Shown one piece after another: positions 22,996 through 31,743 of a stretch of 64,000 nucleotides of DNA (its first letter is position 1; every line of letters begins with the position of its first letter). This stretch comes from Pseudomonadota bacterium (GTDB lineage Bacteria; Pseudomonadota; Alphaproteobacteria; Rhizobiales; Devosiaceae). The notes under the pieces are model-generated. The model did no database searches. It was not told where the DNA came from and was given only the letters and a program-made list of their open reading frames with translations. Where the stretch lies: the NCBI GenBank assembly GCA_023388175.1, contig JAEWGT010000004.1:1-64000 (forward strand), written 5' to 3'. The translations under genes and the position numbers were made by a program.

Positions 22996-25900
22996 TTATG
23001 CAGACTTAATGGCGAAATGCGGGAGGTCTTTGAAGGACTGCCAGTCGGCTCCAATGTCGAGTTCAACACCAAGCTCCTGAGCGGCTTGGCGCATCGCCTT
23101 GACGATTTCCTGCTGGGCCTCAGGGTCGAACTTCACAGCGCCTTCGATGATCGGCCACAGGTCCAGTGCTCCGCCGTGTAGGTGATCGCTGTCCATTGTT
23201 TTGGACCAGCCCCACTCGACGGCTTTCCGTTGAAGCTCCTCGTCACGTTTACCGCTGCCCACTACGAATTGAACGCCGGAGATTTCCTGAGCACGGCGAA
23301 CCACTGAGGCCAGCTTGGGATCAACTTCGCTCAGGTTCTTTTCGTGATTGCCAACGGGATCGCTGTTCCACTGAAGGAACTGGTCCCGTTCTCCTTCTGG
23401 GATGTTGCGGTAGGCCTCAAGGTTAGGCTCAGAGGTCACCTGATCGATGGCTTGAAGTGCCGCGTTCTGGTTGCCTTGCTTGAGAGGAGCAAGGGCCATT
23501 AAGACGCCACTGGTGTCAGTGCCGACACGCTGTCCTTCATAGGTCCCCTTGCCGTCCGCTTTAGGCAACGATGCCCATTCGGCGGAAAGGTTGTCCATAA
23601 AGGCTTGGTCAGACATTTGGCCGTTCTTCCATCGGGACAGTCCACGACCTTCGAGAAGGTGAAGGGCTAGACGGTCCTGTAGTTCTGGGGTGAACTTCTC
23701 CTGTCCACTAAGGCCCAGCTCATCTTTCAGCCCACGCAAGGTAGTCCGAACGATCTGGTAGCGGCCCAGAGCTGAGCTGTTCCAAGTGTTTTCAGGATGG
23801 CGGAGCATAGAGGTCTGAAGCGCATCGATTTCGTCCAGCGTCATCGAAACGAGGTCTTTATCTCCGCCTGTAAGACGGCCATACGCGAGCGTCTCATTGT
23901 AGCCGCGCCGCTTATCGGTCCCTTCAGTATTACCGATTAGGTCCAGAACTGAGGAGACTTGCTGTATCTCGGGCGTCTGGCTGAAGGTCTTTCCAGAGGG
24001 AGAGAAGATTTCAGGGTTGGCCTGCGACTGACCTGGTGCTTGGACTTGTGGCGGCGCTGGAGGAGCGTACTCGGTGCTCAGGCCGAGGCCTTCGCGTACC
24101 GTCTTCCACAGCTCCAGACTATATTCCTCAAATGTGTAACCTTGGCTTTCGGCCCTCTGCTTGAGTGCAAGTCTTGACGCTTCTTCCATGTTTTCGTAGC
24201 GCGGCGGAGTATCTTGGCCGAACAAGCCCAATGTCTCTGCATTGTACGGCGGGACAGTCACACCTTCGCCAACTATGCGACCAAGATGGGCCACGGGGGT
24301 GTTTTTAGGGGCATCCCGAACCGCATGTACGACATCAGCGATTGAGTTGATCGGCTTTGGCGGCACTAGAGGAGTACCGTCGATCTGCACTTTGTCAGGA
24401 GCCGGCGTTGCTGGTTGTTCTCGACCGATAGGCCATGTGACGGGCGGCGCAAGAAGCTGCAATGGATTAAGGGGCGCCGAGGTTTGGTCTTCCACCGCGC
24501 CGCTGGCTATACCCGCGACATCCTCAAGAAGGGCCTCCGCACCCATTCTTTCTGCGTCAGCCGGAGAGATGTATTGGGGGCCATTCGGGTCTTCTCTGTC
24601 GATACGGCGAAGAACCAACTCGCCGGCCTCGTAGAGGAACTTCTCACGCTCATAAACGGACTTATCCGGGTTGGAGATAATCCAGTCGATGACCATGTTT
24701 TCGAAATCTTTGGTCGCTTCAATGCCTTCGTCCGTCAGTCCATCGGGCACAAATAATCCCATCGTCTCGTCAGGCGTGGTCCGCTCCTTGATGGTGGTCA
24801 GGAAGCGCTTTGCCGTCTGGGAGGACAAGGCATCGACGCCAACCTCCTGCCGCTTTTGAGCGCGGTCCATCAGGCTTCGGAAAGTCGCAGGATCGGTAAT
24901 GACACCACTGGAAGCCAGCTCGAAGATGTCCCGAGGCCCTGCCCCGTCTTGGATCAACTTCTCGATGGCAATGATGTCGTCTGGGTCCTCCATGGTGTTC
25001 TCGTCCATGAAGGTTTTCCGGGCGTTGGCCAGCTTGACGCGGGCCTCAGGGTCGTAAACTTCCCACGCCGAGATTACCTCCTCGGGAACCTCCACCAGAG
25101 GACTTTCCGAAAGATGCTTGAAGACGGTCGAGACGATTTGACCCTCGGCCTCTTCGTCGGCCTTCTTCTGGAGCTGCGCCTGTTCGGTCATCTGCCGCCT
25201 GGCTTCGACTTCGAGCGCCGCGATGGTGGTTGCCTTCAGGTCCCGATATTCGGGGAGGGAGGAGAACTTAACGTCATAGCCGGGGAGCTGCTCGTCCAAG
25301 AGGTCCAGCAGGTAGGGGTCACCATGTTCGATGGCCTTGGCGGCAATCGTCGCTGCCACCTGCTTGTCGAAGTCCTCCATGCGGACACCGGAGGCCATTG
25401 CTTCCTGTCGCTGCTGGATGATGTCTGCGAGCAGCAGATCGTAGCTGGTCCCCTCGCCCGTGCTGACACCTTGGATCGACGCATGGTCGATAGTGTCCCC
25501 GATGACGGCCGCCCTCGTGTTGACATGGGCGTTGTAGACCGTCTTCGAGCGCTCCTCGGAGTGGGTCTTGTAGGCCTGCTCCATAAGCAGGTCCACATGG
25601 GGGTTGAAGCCTTCCAGAACGAAGGGATCGTCGGTGTCGATGTTGCTGGAGATGAAGTCAGAGAGAAACTGCTCGAAGACGGCCGGATCATCGGAGTTCC
25701 GACCCTCCCAGAGGGTGTAGGCCTGCGAGAAACTCTCCCGCATTTTGATGCCTTTGTAGTTCCCCTCCGTCTTCTTGAAAGACTCCATAAAGATGGGGGA
25801 TGCGTTGGCGGGGATTTCCCCCGACGCCACGCCGGCAGCCCAGCCCGCTTGGTTGTTCCGGTTGAAGGCAGCCTCTCCTCTGACGGCATCGGCCTTTTTC

Positions 25901-26082
25901 TGCTCGGCCTCCCGTTTCTCCATCCAGCCCTTGAGGCCACTATCGAAGGCTGCCAGACCTTGGGCCAGTTGGTGGAGGTTGGATGGCGCCGGAGTAGGAG
26001 GCTCCACATAGGTGCTTACGGGCGCTGCTACGGGCTGGATCGGCGTGGGCCGGCCGATCTGGGGGACGGGTTGTCGGGCCAT
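22996..26082 (-). CDS. Phage ejection-protein-like, muramidase plus M15 peptidase
   Basis: 1028 residues. Residues about 1-680 are helical, Ala/Glu/Asp-rich with coiled-coil stretches, and open with a proline-rich segment, resembling internal virion (ejection) proteins of podoviruses. A muramidase-like domain follows (VLDLIGNTEGTDKRRGYN with a catalytic Glu candidate, then SALGRYQIVRTTLRGL and FTPELQDRLALHLL), like lambda-type lysozymes. The C-terminal 115 residues form an M15 peptidase: SDHLHGGALD (ligands His967 and Asp974) and DLPHFAI (His1022). Probably degrades peptidoglycan during DNA entry or release. It has no neighbouring structural genes. Confidence 0.7.
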   Translation of the reverse strand: MARQPVPQIGRPTPIQPVAAPVSTYVEPPTPAPSNLHQLAQGLAAFDSGLKGWMEKREAEQKKADAVRGEAAFNRNNQAGWAAGVASGEIPANASPIFMESFKKTEGNYKGIKMRESFSQAYTLWEGRNSDDPAVFEQFLSDFISSNIDTDDPFVLEGFNPHVDLLMEQAYKTHSEERSKTVYNAHVNTRAAVIGDTIDHASIQGVSTGEGTSYDLLLADIIQQRQEAMASGVRMEDFDKQVAATIAAKAIEHGDPYLLDLLDEQLPGYDVKFSSLPEYRDLKATTIAALEVEARRQMTEQAQLQKKADEEAEGQIVSTVFKHLSESPLVEVPEEVISAWEVYDPEARVKLANARKTFMDENTMEDPDDIIAIEKLIQDGAGPRDIFELASSGVITDPATFRSLMDRAQKRQEVGVDALSSQTAKRFLTTIKERTTPDETMGLFVPDGLTDEGIEATKDFENMVIDWIISNPDKSVYEREKFLYEAGELVLRRIDREDPNGPQYISPADAERMGAEALLEDVAGIASGAVEDQTSAPLNPLQLLAPPVTWPIGREQPATPAPDKVQIDGTPLVPPKPINSIADVVHAVRDAPKNTPVAHLGRIVGEGVTVPPYNAETLGLFGQDTPPRYENMEEASRLALKQRAESQGYTFEEYSLELWKTVREGLGLSTEYAPPAPPQVQAPGQSQANPEIFSPSGKTFSQTPEIQQVSSVLDLIGNTEGTDKRRGYNETLAYGRLTGGDKDLVSMTLDEIDALQTSMLRHPENTWNSSALGRYQIVRTTLRGLKDELGLSGQEKFTPELQDRLALHLLEGRGLSRWKNGQMSDQAFMDNLSAEWASLPKADGKGTYEGQRVGTDTSGVLMALAPLKQGNQNAALQAIDQVTSEPNLEAYRNIPEGERDQFLQWNSDPVGNHEKNLSEVDPKLASVVRRAQEISGVQFVVGSGKRDEELQRKAVEWGWSKTMDSDHLHGGALDLWPIIEGAVKFDPEAQQEIVKAMRQAAQELGVELDIGADWQSFKDLPHFAIKSA

Positions 26083-26216
26083 AGGTGTTCCTTTGGTTAT
26101 GGCGTGAAGAAGCGCGGCCTGAAGCTGGGGAGCTTGAGGTCGGGCATGGGGTGGTTGGAAGGGATTGACGGGCCTTGCGGTCTGCTCGAAGCTCCCGCAT
26201 GGACGGGGACATCAGC

Positions 26217-26396
26217 ATGACCAGACAAGAGACGCGCCATTTGGCGCTGGTGGTATTGGTGCTTGTGGTGGCAGCCTACTATTTCGGCCAGCAGCACAAA
26301 CTGGCGGAGTTGCAGCAGAGTAGTGGCTGGTTTCAGGCAGGGTACGATTGCAAGCGGCTGGGAGCCTCGGACAGGCACCTTTGCGAGAAGCTCTAG
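26217..26396 (+). CDS. Small single-pass membrane protein (59 aa)
   Basis: ATG 26217 with GGGGA upstream. MTRQETRHLALVVLVLVVAA gives one membrane helix, then a soluble tail with two Cys (YDCKRLG and RHLCEKL). Divergent from the ejection-protein-like gene. It could be a lysis accessory (spanin-like or holin-like), but there is no lipobox and no firm evidence. Confidence 0.5.
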   Translation: MTRQETRHLALVVLVLVVAAYYFGQQHKLAELQQSSGWFQAGYDCKRLGASDRHLCEKL

Positions 26397-26731
26397 GCAG
26401 TGCCTAGCGCCCGGTCTCTTCGGCTTTAGACCCCATCGATCCCTTTGCTGAACGTGGCGCTTGAGGCTGGGATCGGGGTGGTGACTTCAAGTCCAGAGGG
26501 GTCTTATCAGACCTCATCTTCTCCTTGCTTAGAGGAGCTACGTGAGCTTGTCCGGTAAGTGTCCAGTCACATTGAGCATAGACGCATAGTGGAGGCTGAG
26601 AGTGTCGTGCTTCAGGTGTCAGGGAGGGGTGAGGTGGTCAACCTCCCTTCTTTAAAGCTGCAAGCAGCACCTGGAGTAGAGGGACACCGGGAGGCCATTA
26701 TGGGGCCGTTAAGTCTCCACGACCGGGGCAG
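26397..26731. other. Intergenic region, no gene seen
   Basis: 335 bp between converging genes. A stem GAGGT-ggtca-ACCTC (26631-26645) followed by CCTTCTTT may end the small membrane gene's transcript. Otherwise I see nothing I can name. Confidence 0.35.
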
Positions 26732-27973
26732 TTATTTCCTCGCCACGGGAAACTCAAAGCCGGTGACCTTGAAGGCCGCTTCCCGCATGACCTCGGCGCA
26801 TACTTCCGCATGGGGCTCCCCCACAAGCAGCCCGTCATGTATCGGCAGGGCCACGATCCCGCGCTGGATCAACTCCAGAAGCACCGACACCATGATCTGG
26901 CTCTCCGTGAACATGAGACGGGGCCAGATGCCTTGGCCGAAGAGGGGCGCGATGGCTTGGTGTTTCGATTGCACGGCGGCCATGACGCGGCGTCCGTTCC
27001 AGCCTTCTCCGAGTTCGGACTTGAGGTCATCTGGAAGGCGCACCATTGGCCCTACCCGACATAGCAGCGCAGAGATGGCTGTCTTGCCTGCGGCGCGTGA
27101 CATTCCCAAGCCTTCGTAGAGGTCTCCCGGTGGAGGCGGGATGCCGACCTCGGCGTAGGCCAGGCGGGCGAACATGCCGGAGTAGTCCAGCTCCGCTACC
27201 CGGTGCCCGTCAATCTGGATGCCGGCTCTCTGTGCCTTCTCCAGTCCCTGCCACCAGCCCCAATAGAGCCGCCCATGACCTTTGAACTTCGGTGGGGCAA
27301 CCTTGGATGGGAGGAGGAATTGCCGGACCAGATGCACGGGTAGTTGCCGCTGGCGATTGAGGGTGATGGCGCTGGCATTTATGGCACCGTTGATCGTCTC
27401 CATTTCTTGCCGGAGCTGGGTGCTGTGGTCGGTATCTTCGTACTCCACCAATACCTTCACCTTGTTCCTTGGGACGGGTGCCTTAAGCAGGATGCTTTCT
27501 GCGCCCCTGAGGCGGCCCACAGCGGGTGTCTCACCAAAGCGGGGCAGATGGCCAAGGAGGCGAGAGGTTGGCCCCAGCGTTGTCCTGAGGCCCTTGTAGG
27601 TGCCCACTATGCGATCAAGGTAGCCAAGCCGCTCCAGTGACCCCACCACCTCTGCGAAGGCCTTCAGCGGAAAGCTCGGGCGGGCATATCGGGTGTGCTT
27701 CAAATGTCTGGAGGAGACGATGAGGCGGGGGCCGTGAGGCCTGTATGCGGTGAGAGCGGCCAGGTTAGCCACAAGGTTCGCTACCATCTCCTGCCGCCTT
27801 GAAGCCGCGTCCTGACGGGCAGACCTCGGCCGGGGCGTTGCGGCCTCCACCTCAAGGAACAATCGCCTGGAGAGCTGCCATAGGTCGCTTCCTGCCGGGA
27901 CTAGCCAGCTATCGTGATGGAGGTCTCCGGATGCGCTGAAAGGATCGTCGTCATCAATATCAGCGCCGCTCAT
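26732..27973 (-). CDS. Family A polymerase-like protein, compact and divergent
   Basis: 413 residues, unknown by overall family. The C-terminal third reads like a reduced family A polymerase palm: motif A candidate VAELDYSGMFARLAYAEVG (Asp263-Tyr-Ser), motif B candidate SRAAGKTAISALLCRVG (Arg293 and Lys297 spaced as in the O-helix R-xxx-K), and motif C candidate ALPIHDGLLVGEP (His379-Asp380) followed by a helix and a final FEFPV strand, as in Pol I. The A-to-C distance (117 residues) is shorter than in Pol I. The N-terminal half is basic with no exonuclease motifs. Its start overlaps the upstream gene by 14 bp. It may replicate or prime the element. Confidence 0.5.
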   Translation of the reverse strand: MSGADIDDDDPFSASGDLHHDSWLVPAGSDLWQLSRRLFLEVEAATPRPRSARQDAASRRQEMVANLVANLAALTAYRPHGPRLIVSSRHLKHTRYARPSFPLKAFAEVVGSLERLGYLDRIVGTYKGLRTTLGPTSRLLGHLPRFGETPAVGRLRGAESILLKAPVPRNKVKVLVEYEDTDHSTQLRQEMETINGAINASAITLNRQRQLPVHLVRQFLLPSKVAPPKFKGHGRLYWGWWQGLEKAQRAGIQIDGHRVAELDYSGMFARLAYAEVGIPPPPGDLYEGLGMSRAAGKTAISALLCRVGPMVRLPDDLKSELGEGWNGRRVMAAVQSKHQAIAPLFGQGIWPRLMFTESQIMVSVLLELIQRGIVALPIHDGLLVGEPHAEVCAEVMREAAFKVTGFEFPVARK

Positions 27974-28562
27974 TGTGTTCCGTGGCCGGGGTGTCGGAAC
28001 TGCCTGTCTCCAGCATATGCCAGTCGGGATGGTCGGCGCGGAAGGATGGGAACTCGATGGCCCGGCTCTTGGCCACCCATAGCGCCCTATCGGCTAGACG
28101 CTGGGCAGCATCGAAGTCTGCTGGCTCCTCGCCCCTGCCGAACGTCTGGAGGAACCACGAGCCGTCACGGAGAGCTTGCTCCACAGGGTCAAACAGGGCG
28201 TAGGCCGCGAAAGGCTGCTTCTTGTTGGAGCCAGACCTCATGCCGCCGTTGGCACGAGCTGCGGGGACATGCTTGAGGGCATCGATATTGGTGGACCAGA
28301 CCACGAGTTGGGGCTTGGCGTCGGGCAGCACGGTCAGCAGGTGTTGGACCATGGCAGCACGGGCTTGATCGTCGGACATTGCGTAGCCTGCCATCCAATA
28401 CCGAAAGACCCCGGCAGTGCTCCTCACAATCGCCGCAACGCCCACGGCCCTCATGGCACCGTCAATGGATTGGCTGATGGGTCTGGATACTGCGAGGACG
28501 GCTTGCGGCGTATCGGAGGTTGGCATCGCTATGGACGCGCAAAGTTGCTGGGAGGGCGGCAT
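27960..28562 (-). CDS. Hypothetical protein upstream of the polymerase-like gene
   Basis: 200 residues from ATG 28562 (GGAAGG upstream). Contains VVWSTNIDALKHVP, SNKKQPFAAYALFDPVEQALRDGSWFLQTF and AQRLADRALWVAKSRAIEFPSF, which do not match a family I know. The 3' end overlaps the polymerase-like gene by 14 bp, implying joint expression and perhaps a common role in element replication. Confidence 0.6.
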   Translation of the reverse strand: MPPSQQLCASIAMPTSDTPQAVLAVSRPISQSIDGAMRAVGVAAIVRSTAGVFRYWMAGYAMSDDQARAAMVQHLLTVLPDAKPQLVVWSTNIDALKHVPAARANGGMRSGSNKKQPFAAYALFDPVEQALRDGSWFLQTFGRGEEPADFDAAQRLADRALWVAKSRAIEFPSFRADHPDWHMLETGSSDTPATEHNERR

Positions 28563-28850
28563 ATGGCCTTCCTTTCGAGGTGACTGATGGGGATAGATGG
28601 AGGTGAAGTGTCGGTCCCGCTGAGCGCAACGGCATCAGGAGGCCACACTGATGGGATAACGTTTAAGGGCCAACTCGTTTGGGCTTAACGGCAACGGGTT
28701 GTCGAGCTTAACTGCCCCGCTCGTCGCTTATTTTGAGCGGTTTCATGGATGGCAACTATTCTGATGGCTACCTAATGGGGCCGCGTAGGCAGCACACACT
28801 GTTATTTCTAATACCAACCTAATTGTATGTTGCTGATTAAGCTGTAGAAA

Positions 28851-29324
28851 TTACAAACCTTCATCCGAGTAAATCTCGGATAGTGGTGCACCGCGCTGTC
28901 GAAGCTTTACGCCGTCCGGCTTGTAGTAGCGCTTCGCGTTCCACTCCCCGCCGTTATCGTACACAGCAATCTCCCCCTTGAGCACCTTCCGGTCCAGCCA
29001 CTTCGAGGTTCGATCAACGTGGTGGGTTGTGTTCGCCTTGATGATACCTTCGGGTTTATCGGGGCGGCCCCGCCAGTGTGAGTACCATGCCGCGACCAAC
29101 TCACGGGCCGACTTAGGGGACCATGCCTGGTTTAGGTGCTTGATGAGCCAGTCGATCAGACCATCGCTGTTAGCCTTGATCGGCTGCTTCGGACGCGCCC
29201 TCCGCTTCTTCTCCTCTGCTTTGCGTTCGCTCACAGGCTTGAGTTTCTGAACGGGCTGCGCTTCGCCATCCTCGGGTTGGCCAATGCCAAGACGCTGCCG
29301 GTAGAGTGCCTTATGTCCGGGCAT
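28851..29324 (-). CDS. Small basic protein downstream of the integrase
   Basis: 157 residues; its ATG directly follows the integrase stop (TGA then ATG), with GAGGGG inside the integrase end as ribosome site. N-terminal half is Lys/Arg-rich (KAEEKKRRARPKQPIK); the C-terminal half has WSPKSARELVAAWYSHWRG and DRTSKWLDRKVLKGEIAVYDNGGEW. A DNA-binding recombination directionality factor (excisionase) is possible from size, charge and coupling, but no excisionase motif is seen. Confidence 0.6.
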   Translation of the reverse strand: MPGHKALYRQRLGIGQPEDGEAQPVQKLKPVSERKAEEKKRRARPKQPIKANSDGLIDWLIKHLNQAWSPKSARELVAAWYSHWRGRPDKPEGIIKANTTHHVDRTSKWLDRKVLKGEIAVYDNGGEWNAKRYYKPDGVKLRQRGAPLSEIYSDEGL

Positions 29325-30722
29325 TCAGTTCCCCTCTTCGTTTGCGTCGTGGGTAGATGGTGCGGAGGTGTCTGAGTTCAAGGGGGCTGGCAGGCTCACC
29401 GCTTCTACACAGGCCCTCTTGGCGGCCTCCGGTGACGGCCCCGGATAATGCGACATGGTGAGCTGGAGGGGCAGATCGTCCTTGCTGTGACCTACGACAT
29501 CCGCGAGGGTCCACTCAGTGTATCCCTTAGCGCCGGCCAGCAATGCGTTGCGGGCTTGTTGCATGAACCAGCGCCTGAAGCTGTGGAAGTCCACATTGGA
29601 TTTGGGCTTCCCGTTCGGCCTCTCATCGACCCCCAGCGCCCTACGGTAGTACCCGAAGGCCTTACTTGCCGCCTGTGACCTGATGTCGGTGTGCTCCACG
29701 ATTTCGGCTTCAGGGTCCAACAGAAAGTCTGTCTCCTGCTTGTCTTTCTTGAGGCGCTTTATGATGGGCTTAAGTGCGGGGTGGATTGGCACGGTTCGCA
29801 CGGCATTCACGGTCTTGCCATCACGCACGGTAAACACCTCGCCTGCAACATCGCGGACCCTCAAAAGGTAGCATTCTTCCAGTCGCATCCCACTTAGGGC
29901 AGCAATGCGCATGAGGTCCGAGATGTGCTCCTTTGGCGTCCCGCCGAGTAGCTTCCGCATTTCGGCCTCTGTGAAAGCCCGCTTGCCGCCATCAGGCTCA
30001 AGAACAATCCCACGACCTGGACCTTTGGCTTCGGGAAGTTTGCCAAGCCACGGGCTGGAGTTGCGCGGACGATGACCCTGTTCCTCCATCCATCCCCAGT
30101 AGGATCGCAGAAAGGATATGTACTTTCCGGCGTTCTTTCGGTCGAGCTGGCGCGTAACCACGAGATGACGCATGAAGTCCCCTGCTACCGGCTGGGTTAC
30201 AGCCTCAAGCGTAAGCGGCAAGTGCTTCTTGGCCATCCAGTCGGCCAGCCACTTCATGCCACGCCTGAGGTCCAACACAGACTTCGGCCTGTAAGGCTTA
30301 TCCCCGATGAAGTCCTCTAGGTGGTCGGAGAGAGGGGTGGTGCGTCCGAACGCGGTGTCCGCAAATGCCTTTGCCGTCTCAAGACCCTGAGACCGGACCA
30401 ATTGCTCTGCCCTTTGGACAATCTCGTAAGCCGTATCAACAGTTGGACTTGTAATGGGAACTCGGTGACGGGTGCGGAGGACCTTCGCTTCCTCCCACAT
30501 TGTCGCTCCCGGTTGGACGCTATCTACGGCCTGAGCAATCTGGAGCTTGAAGCGGGATACGTGCTCGCCCTTCAAGACGTTGGCGGTCTTGAGGTTTCCG
30601 GTGCCTAGTGACTGCTTAAGGTATCGCTTGCCGCCGAAGAGATGGCGCACGGCATCGGGGACCCGGATACGCACCCGGTACTTCCCCCTATGAAGCTCAA
30701 GATACTCCCTGCTCTCCGTCAT
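29325..30722 (-). CDS. int: Tyrosine integrase of the tRNA-Ser element
   Basis: 465 residues from ATG 30722. N-terminal arm-binding part (YLELHRGKYRVRIRVPDAVRHLFGGKRYLKQSLGTGN), a core-binding SAM-like domain, then the catalytic domain with Arg in ALSGMRLEECYLLR, HSFRRWF (His-x-x-Arg), ADVVGHSKDD (His) and the nucleophile Tyr in MSHYPG. It lies 87 bp from attR. The start codon sits inside a repeat shared with the left end, so integrase binding may repress its own translation or transcription. Confidence 0.95.
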   Translation of the reverse strand: MTESREYLELHRGKYRVRIRVPDAVRHLFGGKRYLKQSLGTGNLKTANVLKGEHVSRFKLQIAQAVDSVQPGATMWEEAKVLRTRHRVPITSPTVDTAYEIVQRAEQLVRSQGLETAKAFADTAFGRTTPLSDHLEDFIGDKPYRPKSVLDLRRGMKWLADWMAKKHLPLTLEAVTQPVAGDFMRHLVVTRQLDRKNAGKYISFLRSYWGWMEEQGHRPRNSSPWLGKLPEAKGPGRGIVLEPDGGKRAFTEAEMRKLLGGTPKEHISDLMRIAALSGMRLEECYLLRVRDVAGEVFTVRDGKTVNAVRTVPIHPALKPIIKRLKKDKQETDFLLDPEAEIVEHTDIRSQAASKAFGYYRRALGVDERPNGKPKSNVDFHSFRRWFMQQARNALLAGAKGYTEWTLADVVGHSKDDLPLQLTMSHYPGPSPEAAKRACVEAVSLPAPLNSDTSAPSTHDANEEGN

Positions 30723-30744
30723 TGTGCCCCCGCTTTGTGCCCCC
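30722..30744 (+). repeat. Candidate arm-type integrase site, right
   Basis: Identical 23 bp to 18777-18799, same orientation, overlapping the integrase start codon and its G-rich ribosome site. Confidence 0.6.
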
Positions 30745-30808
30745 ATAAATGGAGGGAGGGGACCGGAAATCAAGGGGTCTGTGTGCTTTTATCTCTGAGC
30801 CGCGAGTG

Positions 30809-30828
30809 TCCCTTCCTCTCCGCCACTT
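30809..30828 (+). repeat. attR core
   Basis: Second copy of TCCCTTCCTCTCCGCCACTT; marks the return to chromosome. Confidence 0.9.
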
Positions 30829-31021
30829 CCGTCTTCGTCGTTCCTGTCGTCGTCTATGGGCCAGTCCATGGATGTGCTGTCGCGCAGCTTTTGACGATCA
30901 GGTTATCCGGCCGTTCAGCAATTTCACTTTCAGGCTTGATGCCAGGAAAGCGCCATTCCCGGCGCGCCACAGCGGGACGATGACGCCGCCCGCTTGTGCA
31001 GGCGGCGCCTTAGTTGGCCTG

Positions 31022-31462
31022 TCAGGCCTTCATGAGACGCATCTGCGGCTGGCCGTTGCCGCGCAGGGCGGGTGAGATGCCGTTCATGTCAACCGTTGCG
31101 GTAACGCGGTGGCGGTGGGCAGCGAACATGAAGTTGGGCGTGACGTTGACCGGTTCGTCGAAGAGGACAGTCACCGTGAAGAGCGGCATGTTGCCGGACA
31201 ATTGCACGCCGATCAGCATGCCGTTGAAGGGCTGCTCCAGGTAGAAGCCCTTTACGCGCATGCCGACCTGGAACGGGACGGCGATGCGATCCGGCAGGGC
31301 GGCACGGGCGGTGTTCCAGTCGCGGTAGCCGTGGCTGCGTGCAATCTGTTCGAGCGCGGCGCCATGGGTTATGGGCTGGCCCAGGCGCGCACGCTGGTCA
31401 CGCAGTTGTTTCGCCTCGGACTTGAGGGTCTGCGCCGAGGGGGTATCAAGGGAAAAAGACAT
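31022..31462 (-). CDS. Glyoxalase-superfamily-related protein
   Basis: 146 residues from ATG 31462 (GGAGAG upstream). The N-terminal segment AQTLKSEAKQLRDQRARLGQPITHGAALEQIARSHGYRDWNTARA is typical of a proteobacterial family often named glyoxalase superfamily protein, followed by a beta-rich domain (VPFQVGMRVKGFYLEQPFNGMLIGV) with no visible metal site. Function unknown. First chromosomal gene after attR. Confidence 0.7.
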   Translation of the reverse strand: MSFSLDTPSAQTLKSEAKQLRDQRARLGQPITHGAALEQIARSHGYRDWNTARAALPDRIAVPFQVGMRVKGFYLEQPFNGMLIGVQLSGNMPLFTVTVLFDEPVNVTPNFMFAAHRHRVTATVDMNGISPALRGNGQPQMRLMKA

Positions 31463-31743
31463 GGTTTGGTCTCTCCGGATGGAGGCGACTTCCTGCATGG
31501 GGCCCGCATTGCCATGATGCGCCTTGGGAGAAAACAACCGAAGGGATCAGACGTCAAAGGCTGGACTTCACCAGGGATCACACGATCCGCGGGCGGCAGG
31601 CGCCAGCAACCGGGGGCGTAGATGCGCCCGGTCCGGCGCCAAGTCAAGAGCGTCCCGATCAATTGCGGTGATGGGATGATCAGACAATTGCGTTGGGCGA
31701 AATGGGCTCGCGGGGGTAGGACGAGCAGACTGGGGGACAGACG

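Larger units (their letters stand above)
18699..30828. mobile_element. 12.1-kb integrative element in tRNA-Ser
   Basis: Bounded by a 20-bp direct repeat of the tRNA 3' end at 18699-18718 and 30809-30828, with a tyrosine integrase at the right end. Cargo from left to right: DUF488, unknown and DUF4145-like genes; winged-helix regulator; serine recombinase; two small unknowns; a 1028-residue ejection/lysin-like protein; a small membrane protein; a polymerase-like protein; two unknowns; integrase. No capsid, portal, terminase, tail or conjugation genes are seen, so it is either a satellite-like element or a reduced prophage. Confidence 0.88.

Noticed and set aside
26559..27119. A 186-codon plus-strand frame over the polymerase-like gene's 3' end
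   Set aside because: Antisense to conserved motifs; no start signal.
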